Shown here: in pieces, positions 21,788-31,972 of the stretch
How the letters are laid out: every line of letters starts with the position of its first letter
Position numbering within the stretch: position 1 is the first letter of the stretch
Source: Sphingobacteriia bacterium
Lineage (GTDB): Bacteria > Bacteroidota > Bacteroidia > Bacteroidales > UBA7960
Assembly (NCBI GenBank): GCA_011390575.1
Contig: JAABSE010000039.1
Location: forward strand, 1 to 34,133
Length of the DNA stretch: 34,133 nt
Reading direction: 5' to 3'
Program-made: the position numbers and the translations under genes
Notes under the pieces: generated by a model
What the model was told of the DNA's origin: nothing
What the model saw: the letters and a program-made list of their open reading frames with translations, nothing else
Databases searched by the model: none

Positions 21788-24154
21788 TTACTTAAATCCT
21801 ATATTATCTACTGCAACAACACCATGCGGCACCTGATCAAAATAAAAGCCTATTCCTGTAATATGCTCAAAATCAAAATCAGGAAATTCGTCAGATAGTC
21901 TGTTGAGGGGAAAATAAAAATGCTGAAGGATGGTTTCTGACTTTGCAGCAGATTGCATAAAAGCCAGCTTGGTAAGCTGGCGTTCGAGGGGTGGCTGAAC
22001 AAATGAACACGAGGCAAGAGGAAAATCAAGGGTTTGCCCCGACGCATCACTCAGTCGTATGGTAAAATCAATCAATTCCGGCTCTTCGTCCTCCTCACTG
22101 TCAGCCTCATCTCCGGTGGAATCCTCCTCTTCAGTATTGTTTTTTTCATTATTATTCTCCACATTATTGTTATCATTGTTTTTCGAATCACCCGGAGGGT
22201 CGGCAGCCCCCCCGGTATCAGCCAGCGAAAAAACAAGGGCAGCATTTTTTGAAGTTTCAACCAGCCCTTTGTCCCATCGAATTTCCCATCGGGGTTGCAG
22301 GGTATCACTTTCCCTTGTATTCCAGCCCAGTATCACCGTTTGAGAGTCGTAATTGCCCCAGTTGAGAGAAAGGGATTCTTCGCGCCACACGCTCAGGTCA
22401 GCGGAAGAAATAATGCTTCCCGGCAAACTGGCTGTGCTCAAATCCAAATCTTCCTCAAAGGATGCCACAAAGCGTGTACCGGCTTCTTCAAACTGTGTAA
22501 TATAAATGGTTTCAGGTAGCCAATGCCTTGCTTTGCGGTGATCCCTGAAAATCTTCCTGTACTCCTGATTGTCCATGAGGGTTGCTTCCAGAAAAGCACT
22601 GATATACACTCCGGCAATGGTTTGCTGTTCTTCCTCATCCATGAGTTGTCCCAGATTGAAAAGATTAATCCGCGGACTTGCTCCGTCCTTATTTCCCCAT
22701 ACGCTGTTAAACTGTCCATGATTGGCACCCCAGGCATATACTCCTGCTTTAAAGCCGTCAAAGTCATCAGAGTAGTCGATTCGGTTAAACTGCCTCATTC
22801 CCTGGTAAGAGCTGACATCAGCATCGTGAGAGCCTTGCAGCACCAGATAGTTGATATTTTGCAGAGGAGTACGTGTTCCGGCCGGCTGGTATTGCCCGTC
22901 GCAGGGAGCAATGGCTATAACAGCTTTGATGTTAAAATTAAAATCAAATGGTTCGTTGGCATCATCAGGATAATAGGGTAAGGTATTGAACAATGCGGCA
23001 TGAGCAGCTGCCTCTCCGCCTCGCGAATGGCCCATGAGTGCAATATTGCCCATATCCACCTTTTGGTAAAACCTGTTGTCCTCATCATTATTCCATTCTT
23101 CCCACGCTTCAAGATGTTTTAATAAAAGCCAGCCTCTGGCATCGTTTTCATTGTTTAATCCGCTGAAAATATTGGTGAATGTACCGTTGAGAAAATTCTG
23201 ATCCACCGAAGCCATTATGTAACCCCTGGAAGCAAGCAATTGTCCGAGGTATTCATACCCGGGATCAGAGAAATCCTGAGCAAGATGATTGCCATGCACG
23301 ATCAAAACAAGGGGGAAAGGACCCTGGCCATCAGGATACCATACCCTTGCATTCAGGGGAAGTTCTTCGTTATCGAATCCAAAATAGCGTGTTCTTAGTT
23401 TTCCACTCATTCCTGACCAGGAAGAAAGAAATGTGGAGCCATCTGCCGGTTCTGTGGTCATTTCAACATCTGTCCCGAATTCAGCCCGCTCTTTGTCATT
23501 GCCGCTGCCATAAGTAAGGTAAGAAACTTTGTATGGCCCGGGGCGTGAAGGATTTTCAAGTTCGGATTCAGCAGGAATTTCCAGCACTTCCATCGATGCA
23601 TTTACGGGCATTTCTACTTCAGCGCCCGGAAGAACGAGCCAGACAACCCCGCCTACAAGTCCTGCAGCACCCAGTAAAATGCTGACAATTATCAGCACCC
23701 TTGTTATACCTCTTGCAAAATGCCAGTTTTGTTTGAATAACCATATTCCTCCTCCCAGCAGCGCAAAAGAAAGAACCAAAAAAGAATATATGATAAAACC
23801 AGACAGTCCATCAAGTCCGAAAAACATAAAGGATGCCGGAATTCCCGCTATAAGAGCCACTGCAAGCCAAAAGGGAGTTGTGCTGACAAGTCTGAGGAGT
23901 GAAAAGCCAAGGAATCCCATCAAGAATGAAGTGGCAAGAAAAGCAACAATAAATATTATCGCTACCCAGGGTCCGGCAAAATGCAGCATCAGCCAGGCGG
24001 AGATGATGATTGTGATGGCAAACCCTGCAAATAAACCTGCTGTGGCGCCTTTGACAGCCGTTGTACCCGGGAAAAAGTTTCTGCGGAATTTTTCGTAGAG
24101 ATTCTTAAGCAAACCTGCGGATTTTCTATAAAATGCCTTCATAGTGTATATCAA
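21788..24154 (-). CDS. Membrane-anchored alpha/beta hydrolase with C-terminal CBM11-like region
   Basis: A 788-residue protein. Residues 36-176 contain about five hydrophobic helices. A large extracytoplasmic part follows from about 180. The hydrolase core (about 255-520) has VHGNH (287-291) at the oxyanion-hole strand, the nucleophile Ser377 in GHSRGGEAA, an acid in GSHDAD (441-446; Asp444 or Asp446) and His479 in ANHGQFN. This resembles esterases/lipases of the chlorophyllase and polyester-hydrolase group; the substrate is unknown. From about 555 a beta-sandwich region resembles carbohydrate-binding domains of the CBM11 type, ending VAVDNIGFK. It is interrupted at 652-693 by an Asn-rich then Glu/Asp-rich low-complexity insert. 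The start could be ATG 24154 or the ATG four codons later. A small stem and T8 run lie just past the stop. No exact promoter match. Confidence 0.82.
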   Translation of the reverse strand: MIYTMKAFYRKSAGLLKNLYEKFRRNFFPGTTAVKGATAGLFAGFAITIIISAWLMLHFAGPWVAIIFIVAFLATSFLMGFLGFSLLRLVSTTPFWLAVALIAGIPASFMFFGLDGLSGFIIYSFLVLSFALLGGGIWLFKQNWHFARGITRVLIIVSILLGAAGLVGGVVWLVLPGAEVEMPVNASMEVLEIPAESELENPSRPGPYKVSYLTYGSGNDKERAEFGTDVEMTTEPADGSTFLSSWSGMSGKLRTRYFGFDNEELPLNARVWYPDGQGPFPLVLIVHGNHLAQDFSDPGYEYLGQLLASRGYIMASVDQNFLNGTFTNIFSGLNNENDARGWLLLKHLEAWEEWNNDEDNRFYQKVDMGNIALMGHSRGGEAAAHAALFNTLPYYPDDANEPFDFNFNIKAVIAIAPCDGQYQPAGTRTPLQNINYLVLQGSHDADVSSYQGMRQFNRIDYSDDFDGFKAGVYAWGANHGQFNSVWGNKDGASPRINLFNLGQLMDEEEQQTIAGVYISAFLEATLMDNQEYRKIFRDHRKARHWLPETIYITQFEEAGTRFVASFEEDLDLSTASLPGSIISSADLSVWREESLSLNWGNYDSQTVILGWNTRESDTLQPRWEIRWDKGLVETSKNAALVFSLADTGGAADPPGDSKNNDNNNVENNNEKNNTEEEDSTGDEADSEEDEEPELIDFTIRLSDASGQTLDFPLASCSFVQPPLERQLTKLAFMQSAAKSETILQHFYFPLNRLSDEFPDFDFEHITGIGFYFDQVPHGVVAVDNIGFK

Positions 24155-24516
24155 AGTGGTTTATTTGAAGTTTGAAAATAAGACGAATGCAGGTGGGTTT
24201 TGTTACAATTTTTTTTGATCTTTTTCTTCCGGGTATACTATATCAAAACTTTAAAAGAAAAAATACCTTATTGTCCGGTTGGAATGAGGAACCGTAAGCT
24301 TGGCGAAGCCAATCTCGTTTTAAAAACAGTCTGTTAATTAAATTTACCGGACAGTGGAAAAACTTCTATGCGTTTATAGGTAAATATAAAACGCTGCAAC
24401 TGCTCAGGTTATTTAGATCATGGACTGTAATCTTTTTTAAACACCCAAAACCCATCAACCCAAAGCCCTAAAGATCGCCAGGTGTTTTCGCATGCCAGAT
24501 ATGCAGAAGACCAGCA
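24155..24516. other. Intergenic stretch between CdsA and the hydrolase
   Basis: No gene seen. It includes the inverted-repeat element at 24271-24354. The rest is A/T-rich, with a CCC-rich patch (24441-24472) near the CdsA end that shows no clear terminator. Confidence 0.5.
24271..24354. repeat. Short element with TGTCCGGT/ACCGGACA ends
   Basis: TGTCCGGT (24272-24279) is inverted as ACCGGACA (24346-24353). Inside lies a TTGGC-GAA-GCCAA hairpin (24300-24312). At ~83 bp with perfect 8-bp ends and no open frame, it could be a MITE, an insertion-sequence scar or a structured RNA. No target duplication is evident. Confidence 0.4.
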
Positions 24517-25239
24517 TTAAAAAGAAAAAAAAGAAAAGTATATGTAGACAAAAGAGCCGGTAACAAGTAAACTGTCGAAGCGATCCAGGAATCCACCATG
24601 CCCGGGGATGAGCCGGCTAAAATCCTTTATACCAAACCTGCGTTTGGCAACAGAGGCAAGCAAATCGCCTGTAAAAGCAGCTGCCGCCATTCCCATGCTC
24701 AGGAAAATGGCAGTAATGATTTGAGCATTGATCAGATCCCGTATTAAAACTGAGGTAGTAACAGCAAAAATTAACCCTCCCACAGAGCCTTCCAGGGTTT
24801 TGTTGGGGCTGATATGGGGTAGGATCTTTCGCTTTCCAAACAATTGTCCGCTAAGCTGACTGAAGGCATCGAAGACCGTAGTCAGGAACAAGGTGTAAAA
24901 CAACCACGGACTTTCAAGCAAAGTAAAATGAAAAAAGGTATAAGCTACCAGGGAAAATACGATTAACGATGTGAGTCCGGTAAGATATTTTGATGAGGAA
25001 AGCGTGTTGCGCAGAATTTCATACAATCCGAAAGCCAGGATAAGCAAGCCTGCATAATGGAAATACTGTTTGTTCCATAAAATGGCTAAAAACAGGGCAT
25101 TAACAATCAGCAGGTAAACAAAGTATTTCACCCAGCTGTTCTTTCGGTACGCAGCATCTTTGCCCCTGTTAACCAGCGCAATTAATACCCCCCCCAGCAC
25201 AAAATAGATTCCCAGAATTCCGTATAGCAACTGTTCCAT
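24517..25239 (-). CDS. cdsA: Phosphatidate cytidylyltransferase CdsA
   Basis: Makes CDP-diacylglycerol from phosphatidic acid and CTP, the branch point of membrane phospholipid synthesis. The 240-residue protein is almost entirely hydrophobic, with seven or eight predicted membrane helices. The family signature is complete at 196-222: SVAKRRFGIKDFSRLIPG followed by HGGFLDRFDS, with Lys205-Asp206 and Asp219/Asp222. SPNKTLEGSVGG (144-155) and the Asp192 region (FTGDLLAS) are also conserved. It follows the ABC-F gene on the same strand, but a -7 match at 25442-25449 would give it its own transcript with a ~200-nt leader that carries a hairpin close to the ATG. Confidence 0.95.
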   Translation of the reverse strand: MEQLLYGILGIYFVLGGVLIALVNRGKDAAYRKNSWVKYFVYLLIVNALFLAILWNKQYFHYAGLLILAFGLYEILRNTLSSSKYLTGLTSLIVFSLVAYTFFHFTLLESPWLFYTLFLTTVFDAFSQLSGQLFGKRKILPHISPNKTLEGSVGGLIFAVTTSVLIRDLINAQIITAIFLSMGMAAAAFTGDLLASVAKRRFGIKDFSRLIPGHGGFLDRFDSLLVTGSFVYIYFSFFSF

Positions 25240-25260
25240 TACTTAGTTTTTAAACCCGGT

Positions 25261-25282
25261 ACAATCTTTCTGATCAGATTGT
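25261..25282. repeat. Hairpin in the cdsA leader
   Basis: ACAATCT (25261-25267) and AGATTGT (25276-25282) form a 7-bp stem with an 8-nt loop, 22-43 bases upstream of the cdsA ATG. With no T tract on the minus strand it could affect translation, or be the residue of a terminator for the ABC-F gene. Confidence 0.4.
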
Positions 25283-25441
25283 ATTTCAAGTATCATAAAC
25301 TTAATTACAACAGGTACCACGAAGCCAAATCTTGTTCTATATCCTTGTCAACCTTTCTTTCGGAATATCCGATGACTTAAGAATCAGCATTTACAGCCAT
25401 AAATCACCCGCTTTGTCAGCCAATTACCTGTGTTTTCGAAA

Positions 25442-25449
25442 CAAATATA
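25442..25449 (-). promoter_or_regulatory. -7 promoter element for cdsA
   Basis: TATATTTG on the minus strand matches TAnnTTTG, just after the ABC-F stop codon. The predicted leader is about 200 nt. Confidence 0.4.
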
Positions 25450-25467
25450 GTAAAATGATTTATTCTC

Positions 25468-27102
<1,635 letters not shown>

Positions 27103-27138
27103 TTATTATAAAATAAACTTGATTTTTGAAAGGAGGTG

Positions 27139-27166
27139 CAAAGGTACACTAATTTACGGAGCACAA
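27139..27166 (-). promoter_or_regulatory. Promoter of the ABC-F gene
   Basis: On the minus strand TACCTTTG (27146-27139) matches TAnnTTTG, with TTG (27166-27164) 17 bases upstream as the -33 element. The predicted leader is about 45 nt. One of the better promoter matches in the window. Confidence 0.6.
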
Positions 27167-27169
27167 GCA

Positions 27170-27823
27170 CTATTCGGGTAAAACATAAAACATGATGGTA
27201 AAAAAATGGGTAATGCTGCCTCCCAGCACAAACAAGTGCCATATCACATGGTTAAAAGGCTTTTCGCGCTTAATATAAAAGGGAATGCCCATGCTGTAAA
27301 TTAAACATCCGGCCAGCAACCATAACAGTCCGGGGGTAGGAACTCCCAGGATCAAAGGCCGGATAGCAATCAGAATGATCCATCCCATCATAAAATACAA
27401 AATTGTGGATACTTTCCGGTATTTATCCTTGTAAAAAAACAATTTAAAAATAACACCCGCCAGGGCCAATCCCCATATAACTCCAAAAATGGACCAACCC
27501 CACGGGCCGCGTATGGAGACCAGCATAAAAGGGGTATACGTACCTGCAATGAGCACATATATTGCAGCATGATCAAACAAATTCAGAAAATTCTTGACTC
27601 TGGGATTCTGATAGCTGTGATATAATGTTGAAGCGACGTACAGATTAATAAGACTCGCTCCGTATATCGAAAAACTTACAATCTTCCAAACATCTCCATA
27701 TGGCCGGATGCTGGCAAAAACCACCAGTAAAACCAGACCGGCAATACTTAATAATACGCCAATGCCATGGGTAATGCTGTTGAGCAGTTCATCCAAGCTT
27801 ATTGACCATTTTTTCTTTTCCAT
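27170..27823 (-). CDS. Hemolysin III family (PAQR-like) seven-helix membrane protein
   Basis: Integral membrane protein of 217 residues with seven predicted helices. Conserved family positions are visible: Glu12, Asn15 and His19 in DELLNSITHGIG; Ser65/His69 in STLYHS; Asp84-His85 in LFDHAAIY; and His192, His196 and His206 in NHVIWHLFVLGGSITHF. These Asp/His residues form a metal site in the superfamily that includes adiponectin receptors; activity in bacteria is poorly defined, and the hemolysin name should not be taken as function. It starts only 18 bases after the large hairpin that follows recA, with no exact promoter match in the gap, so its expression may depend on read-through from recA. 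The ABC-F promoter overlaps the region just beyond its stop. Confidence 0.9.
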   Translation of the reverse strand: MEKKKWSISLDELLNSITHGIGVLLSIAGLVLLVVFASIRPYGDVWKIVSFSIYGASLINLYVASTLYHSYQNPRVKNFLNLFDHAAIYVLIAGTYTPFMLVSIRGPWGWSIFGVIWGLALAGVIFKLFFYKDKYRKVSTILYFMMGWIILIAIRPLILGVPTPGLLWLLAGCLIYSMGIPFYIKREKPFNHVIWHLFVLGGSITHFFTIMFYVLPE

Positions 27824-27840
27824 TATCTATGCATTAATAC

Positions 27841-27888
27841 AAGCAATTGCCTCCCACAACCTTTGGGTTTTTGGGGAGGCAATTGCTT
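27841..27888 (-). terminator. Long hairpin between recA and the hemolysin III gene
   Basis: AAGCAATTGCCTCCC (27841-27855) pairs perfectly with GGGAGGCAATTGCTT (27874-27888), a 15-bp stem. It sits 73 bases past the recA stop and 18 bases before the next ATG. The following minus-strand bases (GTATTAATGC) are not T-rich, so termination may be partial. Confidence 0.65.
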
Positions 27889-27961
27889 ACTGATTCTCAA
27901 TTTTCTGCATGATTTTTCATATAATAATCAACGCAGAATTTAAATAATTGTTGGTTATATA

Positions 27962-28990
27962 TTACTTCTTTTGGGCCAATGCTTCCAGAATTTTGGTCTC
28001 AATTTCATCTGCCAGTTCGGGATTGTCAATCAAAAGATTTTTCACTGCATCGCGTCCCTGCCCCAGCTTGGTGTCTCCATAGCTGAACCATGAGCCTGCT
28101 TTTTTCACGATGTTGTAGTCTACAGCCAAATCAATAATTTCTCCGGTTTTGGAGATACCTTCACCATAAACAATATCAAACTCGGCCTGACGGAAAGGGG
28201 GAGCAATTTTGTTTTTTACCACTTTCACCCTGGCCCGGTTGCCTACTACGCTGTCTCCTTCTTTGATCTGCGATATACGGCGTATGTCAAGTCTTACAGA
28301 AGAATAAAATTTCAAGGCATTACCCCCGGTGGTAGTTTCAGGATTGCCAAACATTACCCCGATTTTTTCGCGCAACTGGTTGATAAAAATACAGCAGCTC
28401 CCGGTTTTATTGATGGTACCTGCCAGTTTTCTCAATGCCTGCGACATCAAACGAGCCTGAAGACCCATTTTGCTGTCGCCCATCTCTCCTTCAATTTCAC
28501 TTTTAGGGGTAAGGGCTGCTACAGAGTCAATAATAATGATGTCTATAGCTCCTGATCGAATCAGATTTTCCGTGATTTCCAGCGCCTGCTCACCATTGTC
28601 TGGCTGTGAAACCAGCAGGTTGTCAATATCTACGCCCAGCTTCTTGGCATAACTGCTGTCGAAGGCGTGCTCGGCATCAATAAAAGCTGCAATGCCTCCT
28701 GCTTTTTGGGCCTGTGCAATGGCATGGATGGCCAGGGTGGTTTTACCTGATGACTCAGGTCCGTAAATCTCTACAATTCGGCCACGGGGAAATCCTCCTA
28801 TACCCAGGGCATGATCCAGCGAAATGCTGCCGGATGAAATGCTGCCAATAGAAATCGCGGGTGAATCTCCAAGCTTCATTACGGTTCCCTTGCCATAAGA
28901 TTTCTCAATTTTATCAAGGGTGAGTTGTAATGCCTTTTGCTTTTCCGAATTTACATTTTTTTCCTTGTCTTTCTCTTTCTCTTTGCTCAT
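27962..28990 (-). CDS. recA: Recombinase RecA
   Basis: ATP-dependent strand-exchange protein for homologous recombination and repair. The 342 residues contain Walker A GPESSGKT (77-84), the catalytic Glu107 in IDAEHAFD, Walker [11 protein letters not shown] (151-160), and DNA-binding loop L2 with [20 protein letters not shown] (203-222). The N-terminus is a charged Lys/Glu repeat ([18 protein letters not shown]), longer than in E. coli; the C-terminus stops at LAQKK without the long acidic tail seen in E. coli. Two minus-strand -7 matches lie upstream at 29064-29071 and 29084-29091. I saw no obvious SOS-box palindrome. A long hairpin follows the gene. Confidence 0.98.
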   Translation of the reverse strand: MSKEKEKDKEKNVNSEKQKALQLTLDKIEKSYGKGTVMKLGDSPAISIGSISSGSISLDHALGIGGFPRGRIVEIYGPESSGKTTLAIHAIAQAQKAGGIAAFIDAEHAFDSSYAKKLGVDIDNLLVSQPDNGEQALEITENLIRSGAIDIIIIDSVAALTPKSEIEGEMGDSKMGLQARLMSQALRKLAGTINKTGSCCIFINQLREKIGVMFGNPETTTGGNALKFYSSVRLDIRRISQIKEGDSVVGNRARVKVVKNKIAPPFRQAEFDIVYGEGISKTGEIIDLAVDYNIVKKAGSWFSYGDTKLGQGRDAVKNLLIDNPELADEIETKILEALAQKK

Positions 28991-29063
28991 AATCCATTCA
29001 ATATTATATAAATACTATCTGAAATTCCAATTTTAAAATTACAAAATATTCAACCAATGCATG

Positions 29064-29091
29064 CAAAATTACCATATAAAATTCAAAGATA
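29064..29091 (-). promoter_or_regulatory. Two -7 promoter elements upstream of recA
   Basis: Read on the minus strand, TATCTTTG (29091-29084) and TAATTTTG (29071-29064) both match TAnnTTTG, 20 bases apart. Leaders would be about 87 and 67 nt. They could be alternative starts, or one may be chance. Confidence 0.45.
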
Positions 29092-29257
29092 CCTGTCGAA
29101 ATGAAAATACTTTTCAAACACTTGAACGCAGGGCTTCAGGTAAAAGCTTCATAATGAATGCGAGTTGATGTTTTTGGTGTTGTGAATAAAACGGCCACAA
29201 TCTTACCTTTACATTACTATGAGGCCATGCGATAAAGTACTATTTATGCTTACGAAA

Positions 29258-29929
29258 TCAGCACCTTCCCTCCCACTCTTGATAAAATTCTTCAAGAAAG
29301 CGTTCCATAAATGCATGCCTTTTCAATGCCATTTTTTTCCCGGTTGGAGTGTTCATCCTGTCTTTGAGCAACAGTAGTTTTTCGTAAAAGTGGTTAATGG
29401 TCGGAGCTTTACTGTTTTTGTATTGCTCTCTGGTCATGTTTAAGTCGGGTTTGATTTCCGGATTAAAGATTTCCCTGTTTTTATATCCTCCATAATTAAA
29501 AGTCCTTGCTATGCCTGTGGCACCCATGGCATCAAGTCTGTCGGCATCCTGCAGGACATCCAGCTCTGCGGATCGAAAACTTTGTTTTTCATTTCCCCCT
29601 TTAAAGGAAATGTTTGCCACAATCTTCACAACATGATCTTTTACGGTCTTGTCAATGTTCAATGTATCCAAAAAACGGCGGGCTTTGTCCGGCCCCGCTT
29701 GTTCGTCTCCGTCGTGGAACTTCGAATCGGCAATATCGTGCAGAAAAGCTCCTAATTGAACCACAAATGTATCCACATGCTCAGTTTCAGCAATCTTAAG
29801 CGAGAGTTTCCAGACACGATAAATGTGCCACCAGTCATGGCCTCCTTCAGCTCCCGAAAGCTCCGTTTTCACAAATTCAATGGTTTTGTCAATGATTTGT
29901 TGTTGTGATGGGGTAAGTGCATTTTTCAT
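29258..29929 (-). CDS. HD-domain phosphohydrolase, YedJ-like
   Basis: A 223-residue soluble protein of the HD superfamily, whose members use a metal site to cut phosphate esters. The metal ligands are visible: His31/His35 in GGHDWWHIYRV, His64-Asp65 in AFLHDIAD and Asp130 in LQDADRLDAMGA, with the ARTFNYGG segment that is typical of the YedJ-type group. The substrate is unknown. It lies upstream of recA on the same strand, 267 bases away, and is divergent from queE. A -7 match at 29968-29975 would give a leader of about 30 nt. Confidence 0.88.
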   Translation of the reverse strand: MKNALTPSQQQIIDKTIEFVKTELSGAEGGHDWWHIYRVWKLSLKIAETEHVDTFVVQLGAFLHDIADSKFHDGDEQAGPDKARRFLDTLNIDKTVKDHVVKIVANISFKGGNEKQSFRSAELDVLQDADRLDAMGATGIARTFNYGGYKNREIFNPEIKPDLNMTREQYKNSKAPTINHFYEKLLLLKDRMNTPTGKKMALKRHAFMERFLEEFYQEWEGRC

Positions 29930-29967
29930 GAATAATATTTCGTCGTTGAAATTTTTCTATTTCCTGT

Positions 29968-29975
29968 CAAAAGTA
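29968..29975 (-). promoter_or_regulatory. -7 promoter element for the HD hydrolase
   Basis: TACTTTTG on the minus strand matches TAnnTTTG, 38-46 bases upstream of the ATG at 29929. No clear -33. Confidence 0.5.
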
Positions 29976-30084
29976 TAAAAAGCAGATGAGGCATGTATAA
30001 CGGAATCTTGATTTCAATGATATTTTTTTTGCCTCAACAATTTACCTGCTTTGGTGTTACCCGTAATCGTAAAAATCTATTTCA

Positions 30085-30852
30085 ATGAATTTTATCAAGA
30101 CCATTATAGGCTCCAATCCGGATTTCCAAAAAGCCATTCCCACCAACGTTCCCTATCTCGAAATTGCAGAGTTTTTCTATGATACCATCCAGGGAGAGGG
30201 TATCAACCTGGGGCAGCCCGCAGCTTTTCTCAGGGTGCAACATTGCACGCAGAACTGCTGGTGGTGCGATACAAAGGAGGTGTGGAGAAGCGGCAACCCC
30301 TATACTTTCGATGAGTTGTTTGACATGATGGATGATACAGATTTGGTGAAAAAGCTCAAATCCGGCCAGCATCTCATTTTAACCGGTGGCAGCCCCATGA
30401 AGCAGCAGAAAGGGCTCACCCTTTTCCTGGAGGCTTTTAAAAAAAGATATGGTTTCAGACCCTATACCGAAATTGAAAATGAATGCACCCTGATGCCCAC
30501 GCCGGAATTCACCAGCCTGATTGATGTGTGGAACAACAGCCCCAAACTGAAACACAGCGGCAACCCGGATTCTTTGCGCTACCGCCCTGATATCATAAGG
30601 CATCTTTCGGGATTAAACAATGCATGGTTCAAATTCGTAGTGGCACAGCACGAAGACTGGGACGAGATAGAAGCCTCCTTCCTGCAGCCCGGCCTCATCA
30701 AAAGGGAACAAATCATCCTCATGCCCCTGGGTGGCACACGGGAAGGGCTGCACAGAATTCGTGAAACCGTTGTGGAAATAGCCATTCGGGAAACCGTGCG
30801 ATACAGCTCGCGCGAGCATATAGAGTTGTGGGATAAAAAAACGGGGGTATAG
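30085..30852 (+). CDS. queE: 7-carboxy-7-deazaguanine synthase QueE (radical SAM)
   Basis: Converts 6-carboxytetrahydropterin to 7-carboxy-7-deazaguanine, the ring-contraction step of queuosine precursor synthesis. The 255-residue protein begins with IAEFFYDTIQGEG (27-39), the usual QueE opening. The cluster-binding cysteines are Cys54, Cys58 and Cys61 in CTQNCWWCD, the standard CxxxCxxC spacing. LILTGGSP (97-104) is the SAM-binding GGE-type motif, with Ser in the last place. PYTEIENECT (126-135) fits the family. No queC, queD or queF is adjacent. No exact promoter match was found in the 155-base gap from the divergent HD gene. It converges on the plug-domain gene with no obvious terminator between them. 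Confidence 0.9.
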   Translation: MNFIKTIIGSNPDFQKAIPTNVPYLEIAEFFYDTIQGEGINLGQPAAFLRVQHCTQNCWWCDTKEVWRSGNPYTFDELFDMMDDTDLVKKLKSGQHLILTGGSPMKQQKGLTLFLEAFKKRYGFRPYTEIENECTLMPTPEFTSLIDVWNNSPKLKHSGNPDSLRYRPDIIRHLSGLNNAWFKFVVAQHEDWDEIEASFLQPGLIKREQIILMPLGGTREGLHRIRETVVEIAIRETVRYSSREHIELWDKKTGV

Positions 30853-30925
30853 GAATCAATCAAATCATCACATCATTCCTGTCATTCAACTTCTGTTTTT
30901 GCAGGAAAGCAGGGTCTTCAATCCA

Positions 30926-31774
30926 TCACTCCTTCTTCAGTTCAATCAGAATAACACCATTTTTCCCTCGCTCGCCATAAATCTCCGTTGCAGATTCATC
31001 TTTGAGAATAGAAATGGATTCAATTCTGGCAGGGTCAATATTGAGGCCATCCTTTGTGGGAACACCATCCACTACAATGAGAATATCATCGGGCAGTTCG
31101 GTGGATGAAAGATTTTTGTAAAACGCACTATCAAAACCGTTTACCTCCGGATTTCGATGCCTATCATCCCTGTAGCTCAGTGTATTCCACATCAAACTAA
31201 CTGCCTTCTTACCTTTCATATCCCACTGATTGTTCATAATCACTGAAACGATAAGGATACCTTCATCTTTTTCCCCAATGGTTGTAACCTCATAAATATT
31301 TTCCTCTCCTCTGTATGTCAAAGTTGCTCTGAGAATATTTATTTCTTCTCCTGAAATCAATTGCCTGGTATAGTGTTCTTTTTCCATCTGGTAGCCATAA
31401 GACAAACTTTCCTTGGTGAGCTCATGGAGCATCATTTCCTCCATAAATTTGGGATTGAACATAGTATATGTCTGAACAAAAAAGCCAGATCCCTCTGCAT
31501 TCATTAACATAGCCTGGTTTATTCCTTCTTCAACTTCAATTTCAGATACATTATTATCTTTTAGATACTTGAAGCTGAAGTAATCAGTTTCGTAAACCAA
31601 TGTATCTTTCTGCATTACAGTAATATAAAAAGTCTTTCCTTCGATTTCAACAGGGTAAGTGCTATCCAGGGCTACGTCTATTTCCTGCTCATTGATACGA
31701 ATGGTGAAGTTCTCCTGGGCATGCACCTGCATGGCAACAATCCAGAAAATGGCTAAAAGGAGGTTTTTTGTCAT
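30926..31774 (-). CDS. Secreted protein with a C-terminal TonB-plug-like domain
   Basis: A 282-residue exported protein; the signal peptide is about 1-19 (LLLAIFWIVAMQVHAQ). Residues 20-225 match nothing I can name: mostly beta, with a helical stretch near 107-135. The C-terminal 229-280 resembles the plug of outer-membrane TonB-dependent receptors: DILIVVDGVPTKDGLNIDPA, then IESISILKDESATEIYG and GERGKNGVILIELKK. No beta-barrel follows, so it is not a transporter. In Bacteroidota, isolated plug-like domains occur in proteins of unknown role, perhaps as partner-binding modules. It is divergent from the kelch lipoprotein, and its upstream region has two -7 matches (31831-31838 and 31868-31875). 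Confidence 0.75.
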   Translation of the reverse strand: MTKNLLLAIFWIVAMQVHAQENFTIRINEQEIDVALDSTYPVEIEGKTFYITVMQKDTLVYETDYFSFKYLKDNNVSEIEVEEGINQAMLMNAEGSGFFVQTYTMFNPKFMEEMMLHELTKESLSYGYQMEKEHYTRQLISGEEINILRATLTYRGEENIYEVTTIGEKDEGILIVSVIMNNQWDMKGKKAVSLMWNTLSYRDDRHRNPEVNGFDSAFYKNLSSTELPDDILIVVDGVPTKDGLNIDPARIESISILKDESATEIYGERGKNGVILIELKKE

Positions 31775-31830
31775 CTTTTATGAGTATTTGGGTTTGTGTT
31801 GATTCAACGAAAATCAATTTGGATGGTCTG

Positions 31831-31875
31831 CAAAACTATTTTCCGGCTTCCCTTTTATACAGACCCTCAAAAATA
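31831..31875 (-). promoter_or_regulatory. Two -7 promoter elements for the plug-domain gene
   Basis: On the minus strand TATTTTTG (31875-31868) and TAGTTTTG (31838-31831) both match TAnnTTTG. Leaders would be about 85 and 50 nt. The opposite-strand lipoprotein gene has no exact match in this gap. Confidence 0.4.
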
Positions 31876-31972
31876 TTAAAATTTTTAATAAAAACCTTAT
31901 TGTTTATTCTCCATGCAATCCTTTCTGAAAAATATTACTTTTATCAAAAAAACTATTAACGTTTTAGTTCCT

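Noticed and set aside
27131..27136. AGGAGG on the plus strand resembling a Shine-Dalgarno site
   Set aside because: No plus-strand gene follows; the segment lies in the minus-strand ABC-F promoter region.
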